Positions 18,278 to 26,375 of a DNA stretch of 64,000 nucleotides are shown piece by piece. The notes beneath the pieces are model-generated. The model ran no database searches. It was not told the origin of the DNA and saw only the letters and a program-made list of their open reading frames with translations. Position 1 is the first letter of the stretch. Every line of letters begins with the position of its first letter. Both the position numbers and the translations under genes were made by a program. This stretch comes from UBA5239 sp040391785. GTDB lineage: Bacteria; Verrucomicrobiota; Lentisphaeria; Victivallales; Victivallaceae. Location of the stretch: assembly GCA_040391785.1 (NCBI GenBank), contig JBEBXH010000021.1, forward strand, positions 1-64,000, given 5' to 3'.

Positions 18278-18592
18278 TTATTTTTTCTTTTCAATTTCCT
18301 GGATCTGGCGGTTGATTTCCTCGGCTTTGAGGATCAGTACCCGCATTTCGCGCTTGCTGTCCACCCGCAGCGCCAGGTCGCGGTGAAGAGCGATAATCTG
18401 GTTGTGGATTTTCTGCAAATCGGCATCGTTTTTGATAATCTCGGTGCGCAGTTCGATCATCTCTTTATCGAGGTCGGCGGCCTGCTGTTTCAGGCTTTCC
18501 AGTTTCAATATTTTGGCATCGGGGGCATTGGCCTGTCCCATCGAGACAAGCGTAACCGCACAGAAACAACCGATCATCAGCATTTTTTTCAT
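18278..18592 (-). CDS. Small exported coiled-coil protein
   Basis: A 104-residue protein with a signal peptide (residues 1-22, cleavage near ANA). The mature part is almost entirely heptad-patterned helix, rich in Lys, Glu, Ile and Leu and without Cys. It is therefore a small periplasmic coiled coil. Its ATG overlaps the dxs stop (ATGA), so it is translated with dxs. Function unknown. Confidence 0.7.
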   Translation of the reverse strand: MKKMLMIGCFCAVTLVSMGQANAPDAKILKLESLKQQAADLDKEMIELRTEIIKNDADLQKIHNQIIALHRDLALRVDSKREMRVLILKAEEINRQIQEIEKKK

Positions 18593-20448
18593 GATGATAC
18601 TCCTTTGATATTTTTTATTTTATCTACAATATTTTCTACCGTAAAACCATATTTCTCGCGCAATTTCTCCGGCGAACCGTGTTCGAGCCTGTTATCGCCC
18701 CAGCCGTAGTGCCACACTTCGCGGTGCGGCGAAGCGATCAGCACCTCGTCGCACTGAGCGGCCAGCCCGCCGCCGGTCTGTCCGTCCTCAAGCGTGATCA
18801 ACGGCATGGCGGCGGCATGGGCGCGCATGAGTTCGGCGTCGAACGGTTTCAGGAACCGGGTGTTGACCACGGCGGCCCGAATTCCGGCTTCCGCGAGCTT
18901 GTCGGCGGCGCGGCAGGCAGTTTCCAGCTCGCGGCCCCAGGCCCAGATCGCCACGTCATTGCCCTCGCGAACCACCAGAGCCTTGCCCGGTTCGAGCGGA
19001 GCGGAGAGATCGGCACCGAACGGCTCGGCACTGCCGCGCGGGTAACGGATCGCCACCGGCGAGGCCAGTTCATAAGCAAATTTGAACATCGCTTTCAATT
19101 CATTTTTATCCGCCGGCGCCATAATCGTCAGGTCCGGCATAGTCCGCATGAATCCGAGGTCATGAATGCCGTGATGCGTACAGCCGTCCTCGACCACTCC
19201 GGCGCGGTCGACGGCGAAAATCACCGGCAGTTTCTGCAGGCAAACATCATGAAACAGGCAATCCAGCGCCCGCTGCATAAAGGTAGCGTAAACCGCGTAA
19301 ACCGGCCGCATACCGCCCGCCGCCAGCCCCGCCGCAAACACCGCGGCGTGTTCTTCGGCGATGCCGACATCGAAAAAGCGCTTCGGAAACCGTCGACTGA
19401 ACTCCCTCAGTCCGGTCCCGTAAGCCATCCCGGCGGTAATGGCGACCACCTCGGGGTGCGCCGCCGCCAGCTCGGCCATCGTATCGCCGAACGCCTGGGA
19501 AAAAGTCGTTTTGCCGCCCGACGCGCTCTCACCGGTGAGCGGATCAAACGCCGTCACGCCGTGGAACTTCTCCGGTGCGCTCTCCGCCGGCTGGTAGCCG
19601 CGCCCCTTGCCGGTCATCACGTGGATGAGCACCGGGCGCGAACTGTTTTTGGCGGCGTCGAAGGTGCGGATCATCAACTCGATGTCGTGCCCGTCGATCG
19701 GGCCGAGGTAGCGGAACCCCATGGTTTCGAAAATACTTCCCGGCAGGATCAGGTTCTTGACCCAGCGGAACATTTTCGAGAGAAAACGGTGAATCGATTT
19801 GCCGCGCCGCAGCCGGAAAATCCAGTTACGGATCGACGAACGCAGTTTGATGTAGCCATGAGCGGAAATCAGGCGGTTGAAGTGGCGCGCCATGGCCCCG
19901 ACATTGGTGGCGATCGACATTTTGTTGTCGTTCAAAATTACGATCAGCCCGCGGCAACTGCTGCTGGCGTTGTTCAACCCCTCCAGCGAAATGCCGCAGT
20001 TAAAGGCGCCGTCGCCCACAATCGCCACCACCTGTTCACCGCGTCCGAGCTTGTCGGCGGCCACTTTCATACCGGTGGCGGCGGAAATGGCCGTACCGGC
20101 GTGACCGGCGATGAAACAGTCATATTCGGAATTCTCCGGTGTGGGAAACCCGGAGCACCCCTCGAACTGGCGGAGCGTCTCAAATTCGCAGCGCCGTCCG
20201 GTGATCAGCTTGTGGGTATAGGTCTGGTGGCCCACGTCCCAGATCAGTTTATCGGCGGGGGTGTCGAAGGCGCAATGCAGCGCCAGCGTCAGCTCCACCG
20301 TGCCCAGGTTCGGGGCCAGGTGCCCGCCGTTCTTCGACACCGTCGCGATCAGGCGGCGGCGTATTTCACCGGCGAGCTGTATCCGTTCATCCTTGCTTAA
20401 CTTCCGGACGTCTTCCGGAGAGTTTATGCGGTTCAGTATGCTATCCAT
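18589..20448 (-). CDS. dxs: 1-deoxy-D-xylulose-5-phosphate synthase
   Basis: First enzyme of the MEP isoprenoid pathway. It condenses pyruvate and glyceraldehyde 3-phosphate using thiamine diphosphate. The 619-residue protein has GGHLAPNLGTVELTLALH, the DVGHQTYTHKLITGR block, the ThDP motif VGDGAFNCGIS...NDNKMSI, and the transketolase part DVGIAEEHAAVFAAGLA and DGCTHHGIHDL. Length is normal. It heads the operon dxs - coiled coil - RdgC-like - zinc ribbon - thiE and has a consensus-like promoter just upstream. DXP also feeds thiamine biosynthesis, which fits thiE at the operon end. Confidence 0.97.
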   Translation of the reverse strand: MDSILNRINSPEDVRKLSKDERIQLAGEIRRRLIATVSKNGGHLAPNLGTVELTLALHCAFDTPADKLIWDVGHQTYTHKLITGRRCEFETLRQFEGCSGFPTPENSEYDCFIAGHAGTAISAATGMKVAADKLGRGEQVVAIVGDGAFNCGISLEGLNNASSSCRGLIVILNDNKMSIATNVGAMARHFNRLISAHGYIKLRSSIRNWIFRLRRGKSIHRFLSKMFRWVKNLILPGSIFETMGFRYLGPIDGHDIELMIRTFDAAKNSSRPVLIHVMTGKGRGYQPAESAPEKFHGVTAFDPLTGESASGGKTTFSQAFGDTMAELAAAHPEVVAITAGMAYGTGLREFSRRFPKRFFDVGIAEEHAAVFAAGLAAGGMRPVYAVYATFMQRALDCLFHDVCLQKLPVIFAVDRAGVVEDGCTHHGIHDLGFMRTMPDLTIMAPADKNELKAMFKFAYELASPVAIRYPRGSAEPFGADLSAPLEPGKALVVREGNDVAIWAWGRELETACRAADKLAEAGIRAAVVNTRFLKPFDAELMRAHAAAMPLITLEDGQTGGGLAAQCDEVLIASPHREVWHYGWGDNRLEHGSPEKLREKYGFTVENIVDKIKNIKGVSS

Positions 20449-20481
20449 ATCAGGCTTATTTCCTCAAAAGTGTCAAAGGAC

Positions 20482-20510
20482 AATATAGCCTGCGAAGTAA
20501 TTTTTGTCAA
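20482..20510 (-). promoter_or_regulatory. Sigma70-like promoter for the dxs-thiE operon
   Basis: On the minus strand: TTGACA (20510-20505), 17-bp spacer, TATATT (20487-20482). The predicted start is near 20475, about 27 nt before the dxs ATG. Confidence 0.65.
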
Positions 20511-20598
20511 AATTATGAAGAAAAAATAGTGGCAATATTGATTTTTCACCCAAATGAGGTTAAGTTTAAGCACGTTACAAATTAAGGGGAATATTTTT

Positions 20599-21150
20599 AT
20601 GAAGAAAATTCATCTGCTGATACTGGCTGCGGCGGCAATTCTGGCCGGCGGCTGTTTTTTTGCTCCTCCACAAACGGTCTCGTATTATGAGCTGAATCTG
20701 CCGGCTCCGCTCTCCACGCCCGGCGTGCAGATTGCCTTCAACGATTTCGAGAACATCTCCGGGGCCGGGCTGAAAATGCGTTACCGTGCCAACGGCAACC
20801 AGCAGGTCATCGACAACCTGAACCGCTGGGGCAGCTCTCCCGAAAACATGCTCCGGCTCTACCTCATGGGCGCCATGACCGACAGCACCGACACGGTCAA
20901 CCCCGCGAAGCGCCTGATCGTCAACGGCCGGCTGGAAATCTTCGAGATCGACCTGGACAACAAGGAAGCGATCATGCAGTTTTCGTATGCCATTCAGGAA
21001 AAAGCGGGCGAATCCGCCAGCCCCTCGCGGGTTGTCCGGAGCCTGATCAAGTTCACCGACGGTACGCCCATGGGGTTCGCCCGGGCCTTTTCCGAGGCGG
21101 CAAACGATCTGGCCAAAGCCATTCGCAATGATATCAAAAACCACTATTGA
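20599..21150 (+). CDS. ABC-type transport auxiliary lipoprotein (PqiC/DUF330-like)
   Basis: A 183-residue lipoprotein with a signal peptide and lipobox LAGGC, Cys at about residue 19. The mature segment starts YYELNLPAP, like the YYxL start of PqiC/ABC auxiliary lipoproteins. These form an outer-membrane partner of MCE-type lipid transporters. ATG 20599 is preceded by AAGGGGA. It is the first gene of the lipid-transport operon; mlaE follows 10 bp later. Confidence 0.75.
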   Translation: MKKIHLLILAAAAILAGGCFFAPPQTVSYYELNLPAPLSTPGVQIAFNDFENISGAGLKMRYRANGNQQVIDNLNRWGSSPENMLRLYLMGAMTDSTDTVNPAKRLIVNGRLEIFEIDLDNKEAIMQFSYAIQEKAGESASPSRVVRSLIKFTDGTPMGFARAFSEAANDLAKAIRNDIKNHY

Positions 21151-21160
21151 TTAAGAATTT

Positions 21161-21973
21161 ATGGCGGGCAGCAGATCATTCAGTCAACTTTGTAACCAGA
21201 TCGGCAATGCGGCATGTATTTATTGCCAGGAGCTGATTATGCTCTTCGGGTTCACCGGCGAGCTGGTCCTGGTGGCGAAAAAATTCATCCGGCATCCGGG
21301 CAAAATCAACTGGCGCGCAGTGCTGTACAACGCGGATACCTGCGGCAGCGACGCGGTACCGATCATTTCGCTGCTCGGGCTGCTGGTCGGGGTGATTCTG
21401 GCGTTTCAGGGAATCGTCCAGCTGGGGCGCTACGGCGTGGAAGGGTATATCGTCAACCTGGTGGGTGCGGTGATCGTGACCGAACTCGCGCCGCTGCTGA
21501 CGGCGATCGTGCTGGCGGGGCGCTCCGGGTCGGCATTCGCCTCCGAGCTCGGCACCATGCAGGCAAATGAGGAAGTGGACGCGCTCTTCACGCTGGGATT
21601 CGACCCGGTGGGATACCTGGTTTTTCCGAAAATCATCGCGCTGATCATCGTGCTGCCCTGTCTGACGATTTTCGCCGACGTCTGCGGCATCATCGGCGGC
21701 ATGCTCGTCTCCTGCGAGAAGCTCGACATCAGCGCCACCGAATATTTCTCGCGGACGCTGGAAGTGGTCAAGCCCATCGACTTGTTCCAGGGGCTGTTCA
21801 AAAGTGTGTTTTTCGGCGTCATCGTTGCCGTTATCGGCTGCATGAAGGGGTATTATACCGAACGCGATTCGCAGGGAATCGGGCGCTCGGCCACCTCGGC
21901 AGTGGTCACCGGCATTTTCCTGATCGTGGTCTGCGACGCGATCATTACCGGCATATTCAGTACAATCGTTTAA
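21161..21973 (+). CDS. mlaE: MlaE-family lipid ABC transporter permease
   Basis: A 270-residue inner-membrane permease with about five hydrophobic segments. The conserved MlaE core is clear: GVILAFQGIVQLGRYG, VTELAPLLTAIVLAGRSGSAFASELGTMQANEEVDAL split by the usual loop, and IGRSATSAVV at the end. It moves lipids between inner and outer membrane together with an MCE protein and an ATPase. The adjacent MCE gene is 19 bp downstream. No ATPase (MlaF) gene is next to it, unlike the usual order. Confidence 0.92.
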   Translation: MAGSRSFSQLCNQIGNAACIYCQELIMLFGFTGELVLVAKKFIRHPGKINWRAVLYNADTCGSDAVPIISLLGLLVGVILAFQGIVQLGRYGVEGYIVNLVGAVIVTELAPLLTAIVLAGRSGSAFASELGTMQANEEVDALFTLGFDPVGYLVFPKIIALIIVLPCLTIFADVCGIIGGMLVSCEKLDISATEYFSRTLEVVKPIDLFQGLFKSVFFGVIVAVIGCMKGYYTERDSQGIGRSATSAVVTGIFLIVVCDAIITGIFSTIV

Positions 21974-21992
21974 TTTCGAGGTAAGCAATCAA

Positions 21993-23033
21993 ATGAATCA
22001 GGCAAACAAAGTCAAACTCGGAGCATTCATATTTTTCGCGGCGCTGCTGACGATCATCTGCTTCATCGCCTTCGGACTGACCAAGGTTTTCGAGCCCAGA
22101 ATCCAGGCCATCACCGTATTCGACTCCACGGTCGAAGGGCTCACGGTCGGCTCGCCGGTCAAGTTCATGGGCGTGCCGGTCGGCCAGGTCACCCGCATCG
22201 CCATGCGCGACTCCGACGGCTACGTGAACGTCTACTTCATCATCCGGCGGTCCGCCATGGACAATATCGACGAAAACAGCATTGTCGACACCCCTTATCA
22301 CAGCGATTTCCGCGACTTTTTCGACAACAGCAAAATCTCGTGCTTCATCAACGCCGCCGGGATCATGGGCGGCGCTTACCTTGAGTTGAGCACCAGCAGC
22401 ACCGCCCCCTACATGCTCCCGTCGCTGAAAGTGATTCCGCCGCCGAGCACGATCTATATCAAATCCCGCACCCTCCACGTGACCAACGTCATCGCCAATG
22501 TCTCCAAGACCATCGACCAGATGACCAAGGTCGATTTCGTGGCGCTGGCCGACAAAATCAGCTATACCATGGACAGCGTCAACCGCATTTTCGTGGGCAA
22601 GGAGCTCGAGGAGTCGCTGGAGCGTTTCCGCAATATTTCCAAGGACCTGGAAAAAGTCACCTCGGTGGTGCGCGAATCCCTGACCGCCGAACGCGTCGAA
22701 ATGACCTTCAACACCATCGATTCGGTCAACAACATGCTGATCAGCATCACCAAGGCCATTCCCCCCGGCGAGGTGGAAAAAATGACCAAAGAACTCAACG
22801 AAGTACTGGTCGAAATGAACACCTTTATGAAGGCCACCGGGGTCAAGCGTGACGAAGCCGCACAGGACTTCGCCGAGCTCTCGAAACGGGTCATTCAGTT
22901 GAGCACGAAACTGGAGAAATTCATGGCGCGGCTCTCCGAATTCATCGAAACGATCGATGAGCAGCCCGAGCAAATGGTACGCGGCCGCAAGTCGCAGGAA
23001 TACTTCCCGCCCGCCCCGGAAATCAAAAAATGA
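21993..23033 (+). CDS. mlaD: MCE/MlaD-family lipid-binding protein
   Basis: A 346-residue protein with one N-terminal membrane anchor (residues 9-29). An MCE domain follows (AITVFDSTVEGLTVGSPVKFMGVPVGQVTRI). A long helical region with amphipathic coiled-coil character occupies residues 150-330. This is the periplasmic lipid-binding ring or barrel subunit of Mla-type transporters. The tail is longer than in E. coli MlaD and more like larger MCE proteins. The gene overlaps the following gene by ATGA. Confidence 0.88.
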   Translation: MNQANKVKLGAFIFFAALLTIICFIAFGLTKVFEPRIQAITVFDSTVEGLTVGSPVKFMGVPVGQVTRIAMRDSDGYVNVYFIIRRSAMDNIDENSIVDTPYHSDFRDFFDNSKISCFINAAGIMGGAYLELSTSSTAPYMLPSLKVIPPPSTIYIKSRTLHVTNVIANVSKTIDQMTKVDFVALADKISYTMDSVNRIFVGKELEESLERFRNISKDLEKVTSVVRESLTAERVEMTFNTIDSVNNMLISITKAIPPGEVEKMTKELNEVLVEMNTFMKATGVKRDEAAQDFAELSKRVIQLSTKLEKFMARLSEFIETIDEQPEQMVRGRKSQEYFPPAPEIKK

Positions 23034-23749
23034 AGTTTGCCCGCTTCATCGCGTTATTTTTTCTGAGCGCGGCGGCCTGCGCCCATGACCTCTCGGACAC
23101 CGAGCTGCTGGCCCGGGTCGAACAGGCCCGGCGCCCTACCCTGGCCGTACCGATCAAAAGCTGCATCTGGCGGACCGTCTCCTTCATTCCCGCCTCCGAG
23201 GCGCCATTGTATGTCGATAACGTCTTCAAGGCACCAAACAAGATCAAAATCGTGACCACGGTTCCCGGCTCCGAACCGGTCGCCCAGGCGTTCAACGGCA
23301 AAACCGCCTGGCTCCGCCACGGCAAAAACCTGCCTCAGCTCCTGGAGGGCGACGCGGCCAATTACCTGCGTTTCATGGCCGTGATCAGCAATCCGAGCGC
23401 GGAAATGAAACATTATTTCGAGAAAATCGTGGTTGAGAAAAACACCGTAACCATCGATAAAGAGCTTTGTTACAAGATCATCGGTTATCCTTATGAACAC
23501 TACCGGCAGCTCCCGGTGACGTATTATGTAGCCGTCAGCGATTACCTGCCGCGCCGCATCGACATGGGGATTTTCAGCGACGGCAACCTCGCGCTGGTCA
23601 CCTCCTGGTTCGGCAAATACCGCAATTTCAACGGCATCATTCTGCCGGAGGAAACCCGCACCGCTTCGCCGCAATCCCCGATCGTGTCGCGAGTTATGGC
23701 TGTGACCGTGAATCCGGAAATTCCGGATCGGGAATTTGAATTACCCTGA
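23030..23749 (+). CDS. LolA-like exported protein of the lipid-transport operon
   Basis: A 239-residue protein with a signal peptide (cleavage near ACA-H). The mature part is a string of beta strands patterned like outer-membrane lipoprotein-sorting (LolA/LolB-like) proteins: PNKIKIVTTVPGSEPVAQAFNG, GKTAWLRHG, DYLPRRIDMGI. It takes the place where MlaC-type periplasmic carriers sit in other Mla operons, so a lipid-carrier role is inferred. Translationally coupled to the MCE gene. Confidence 0.55.
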   Translation: MKFARFIALFFLSAAACAHDLSDTELLARVEQARRPTLAVPIKSCIWRTVSFIPASEAPLYVDNVFKAPNKIKIVTTVPGSEPVAQAFNGKTAWLRHGKNLPQLLEGDAANYLRFMAVISNPSAEMKHYFEKIVVEKNTVTIDKELCYKIIGYPYEHYRQLPVTYYVAVSDYLPRRIDMGIFSDGNLALVTSWFGKYRNFNGIILPEETRTASPQSPIVSRVMAVTVNPEIPDREFELP

Positions 23750-23883
23750 CCGGAAAACCGCAAAAGTACAGAATAAAATCCAGATAAAAGACCTTATTTC
23801 GGATGTCAAGTCTGTTTTGCTGGAAAATATTTCGAAAAATCTTTCTTTTCTGTTTGACTTTCCCCGGAAACACAGTACTGTCA

Positions 23884-23929
23884 CACCATATAATGTATAA
23901 TCACAAACCCAAACCACAATATATAGAAA
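23884..23929 (+). promoter_or_regulatory. Pair of NrdR-box-like sites before the class II RNR gene
   Basis: Site 1 has core CCATATAATG (23886-23895) and contains a TATAAT hexamer. Site 2 has core CAATATATAG (23917-23926), a perfect match to the NrdR core CWATATATWG. The centres are 31 bp apart, three helical turns, which is the known arrangement of NrdR box pairs. Site 2 runs into the ribosome-binding region of the gene starting at 23935. No nrdR gene is in the window. Confidence 0.6.
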
Positions 23930-23934
23930 GAGCA

Positions 23935-26217
23935 ATGAAAGACTACAGCATTTCCCAAGACATCTGGAGCCGTAAATATCGTTACGGTGGTTCACCCGAA
24001 GTTCCTGCCGACAAAACGGTTAAAGACACCATGAAACGCGTCGCCAAAGCCTGCGCCGCCAATGAAAAAGAGCCGGCCAAATGGCAGAAGAAGTTCGAAG
24101 ACATCCTGACCGACCTCGAATTCATGCCCGGCGGCCGGATCATCGCCAACGCGGGCACCAGCCGCGACCAGACCACCATGTTCAACTGCTACGTGATGAA
24201 CAAGATCGAAGACTCGATCGACGGCATTTTCGATACGGTAAAAGCTTCCGCGCTGACCCAGAAACAGGGCGGCGGCGTGGGCTTCGACTTCTCCACCATC
24301 CGTCCGCGCGGTTCGCACATCAAGGGTTGTGAAGCTCCGGCTTCCGGTCCACTCAGCTTCATGCGTGTGCTTGATTCAACCTGCCGCACCATCATGAGCG
24401 CGGGCCAGCGCCGCGGCGCCCAGATGGCGGTCATGCGCTGCGATCATCCCGATATCGAAGAATTCATCACCGCCAAGCGCGGCAATACCCAGCTGCAGAT
24501 GTTCAACATGTCCGTGGCCATTACCGATGAATTCATGCAGGCGGTGAAGAACGATACCGACTGGAACCTCAAGTTCGCCGGCAAAACCGCCAAAACGGTC
24601 AAGGCCCGCCAGCTCTGGGACACCATCATGCGTTCGACCTACGATTTCGCCGAGCCGGGCTTCCTGCTGATCGACAAGATCAACCAGATGAATAACCTGT
24701 ATTATTGCGAAGACATCTGCGCCACCAACCCCTGCGGCGAACAGCCTCTGCCCCCGTTCGGCGCCTGTTTGCTGGGCTCGGTGAACCTGACCAAATTCGT
24801 CAAATTCCCCTTCACCAAAAAAGCGCAAATCAATAAGGAACGCCTTGAAGAAGTGGTATCCGTCGCCGTGCGTCTGCTCGACAATGTGATCGATTTCAGC
24901 AATTACCCGCTCGAAGAACAGCGCCGCGAAGCTTCCGCCAAGCGCCGCATGGGCATCGGCATCACCGGGTTGGCGGACGCCATGATCTTCATGGGCATCA
25001 AATACGGCTCCCCGGAATCGGTGGAATTCGCCGGCGAGATCATGAAGACCATCACCCACGCCGCCTACCGCGCCAGCATCGAACTGGCCAAAGACAAAGG
25101 GGCGTTTGAGCTGCTCGACCGCAAGAAATACAGCGCCGGCAAATTCATCGCCACGCTGCCGAAAGATATCCGCGACGGCATCAAGAAATACGGCATCCGC
25201 AACTCGCACCTGACCTCGATCGCCCCCACCGGCACCATCAGTCTGCTGGCGGACAATATCTCCAGTGGCCTCGAACCGGTGTTCGCCATCAAATACACCC
25301 GCCGCATCCGCAACGGCAACGAAGACGATGTGTCCGAAGTCGAGATTTCCGATTACGCGTACCGCAAATACTGCGAGCACCTCGGCGTCAAGTCCGTGGA
25401 CATCGCCGAACTGCCGGAGTATTTCGTCACGGCGGACAGCATCCGCCCGGTCGACCACCTCGGCATCCAGGCGATCCTGCAGCAGTTCGTCGACAGCTCC
25501 ATTTCCAAGACGATCAATATCCCGCAGGAATATCCCTTCGAGGACTTCGCCAATATCTATATGAAGGCCTACGAAAGCGGGCTGAAGGGCTGCACCACCT
25601 TCCGTCCTTCCGAACACATGACCGGCGTGCTGGTCCGCACGGAAGAGAAGAAAGAAGAGAAAAAGGAAGAAAAAGCCAAGAGCAAAAACGGCAATGACGA
25701 AATGGCCAAGCGCCCGGCCGAGCTCACCGGCACCACGTACAAAATCAAGACGGCCCAGTCGCCGGACGCCTTCTATATCACCATCAACGATTACGAAGAA
25801 GACGGCATGCGCCATCCGTATGAACTCTTCATCAACACCAAGAACCTGCAGCATTTCAGCTGGATCGTGGCGATGTCGCGTTTGATCTCGGCGGTGTTCC
25901 GTCATGATCCCCGCCCGACCTTCCTGATCGAAGAGCTGAAGAGCGTTTACGACCCGAACGGCGGTTCCTACCGCAACGGCAAGTTCGTACCGTCCCTCGC
26001 CGCCGAAATCGGCCTGGTGATCGAAGAACACCTGCAGAAGATCGGCTGCATCGAGCCGAAGAACGGTCAGAAAGCCGCCGCCCAGGATCAGGTTTCCGTG
26101 GGCCAGCCGCTGACCGGCAGCAACAAAATGATCTGTCCCGAGTGCAAGGAAAAGGAACTGATCAATCAGGAAAACTGCATCAAGTGCCTCTCCTGCGGCT
26201 ACAGCAAGTGCGGGTAG
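23935..26217 (+). CDS. nrdJ: Adenosylcobalamin-dependent (class II) ribonucleotide reductase
   Basis: Makes deoxyribonucleotides using B12, independent of oxygen. The 760-residue protein has the first redox Cys in MFNCYVMNKIEDSI, the QKQGGGVGFDFSTIRPRG segment, the radical Cys loop ATNPCGEQPLPPFGAC, and the STIAPTG-like IAPTGTISLLADNISSG block. A Lys/Glu-rich linker near residues 565-590 leads to a TSCPD-type domain. The C-terminus carries a zinc ribbon (CPECKEKE...CLSCGYSKCG). No N-terminal ATP-cone is present. ATG 23935 is where family homology begins; the open frame upstream is not supported. No cobalamin riboswitch is evident upstream. Confidence 0.95.
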   Translation: MKDYSISQDIWSRKYRYGGSPEVPADKTVKDTMKRVAKACAANEKEPAKWQKKFEDILTDLEFMPGGRIIANAGTSRDQTTMFNCYVMNKIEDSIDGIFDTVKASALTQKQGGGVGFDFSTIRPRGSHIKGCEAPASGPLSFMRVLDSTCRTIMSAGQRRGAQMAVMRCDHPDIEEFITAKRGNTQLQMFNMSVAITDEFMQAVKNDTDWNLKFAGKTAKTVKARQLWDTIMRSTYDFAEPGFLLIDKINQMNNLYYCEDICATNPCGEQPLPPFGACLLGSVNLTKFVKFPFTKKAQINKERLEEVVSVAVRLLDNVIDFSNYPLEEQRREASAKRRMGIGITGLADAMIFMGIKYGSPESVEFAGEIMKTITHAAYRASIELAKDKGAFELLDRKKYSAGKFIATLPKDIRDGIKKYGIRNSHLTSIAPTGTISLLADNISSGLEPVFAIKYTRRIRNGNEDDVSEVEISDYAYRKYCEHLGVKSVDIAELPEYFVTADSIRPVDHLGIQAILQQFVDSSISKTINIPQEYPFEDFANIYMKAYESGLKGCTTFRPSEHMTGVLVRTEEKKEEKKEEKAKSKNGNDEMAKRPAELTGTTYKIKTAQSPDAFYITINDYEEDGMRHPYELFINTKNLQHFSWIVAMSRLISAVFRHDPRPTFLIEELKSVYDPNGGSYRNGKFVPSLAAEIGLVIEEHLQKIGCIEPKNGQKAAAQDQVSVGQPLTGSNKMICPECKEKELINQENCIKCLSCGYSKCG

Positions 26218-26228
26218 AATAATTTCCA

Positions 26229-26322
26229 ATAGGACAATATAGGGCATATGGGACGAATAGGAGATCGCTGAAGAGCTCAAAAGCTAATCTCCTATAGCTC
26301 TTATATGTCCTATTCGTCCTAT
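26229..26322. repeat. Long imperfect hairpin made of ATAGGAC-type words
   Basis: Left arm 26229-26265 and right arm 26287-26322 are imperfect reverse complements, with about 20 nt of loop. Both ends are ATAGGAC/GTCCTAT, and the inner part contains alternative pairings such as GGACGAATAGG with CCTATTCGTCC. It fills most of the 158-bp gap between nrdJ and mnmG. It may stop or attenuate transcription, or may be a dispersed non-coding element. Confidence 0.6.
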
Positions 26323-26375
26323 AAAAACACTTTCCGCGGTTGATTTTTTGCGGTTTTCGAGGTCTATTATTATTT

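Noticed and set aside
23750..23934. Cobalamin riboswitch before the B12-dependent reductase
   Set aside because: The 185-bp gap is too short for a typical cobalamin riboswitch together with a promoter, is AT-rich, and shows no B12-box-like sequence. NrdR-type sites explain it better.
24376..26280. A 634-codon open frame antisense to nrdJ
   Set aside because: Shadow of codon bias; the sense strand carries complete class II reductase motifs. The same applies to long antisense frames at 18679-20400, 45953-47950 and 26370-27839.
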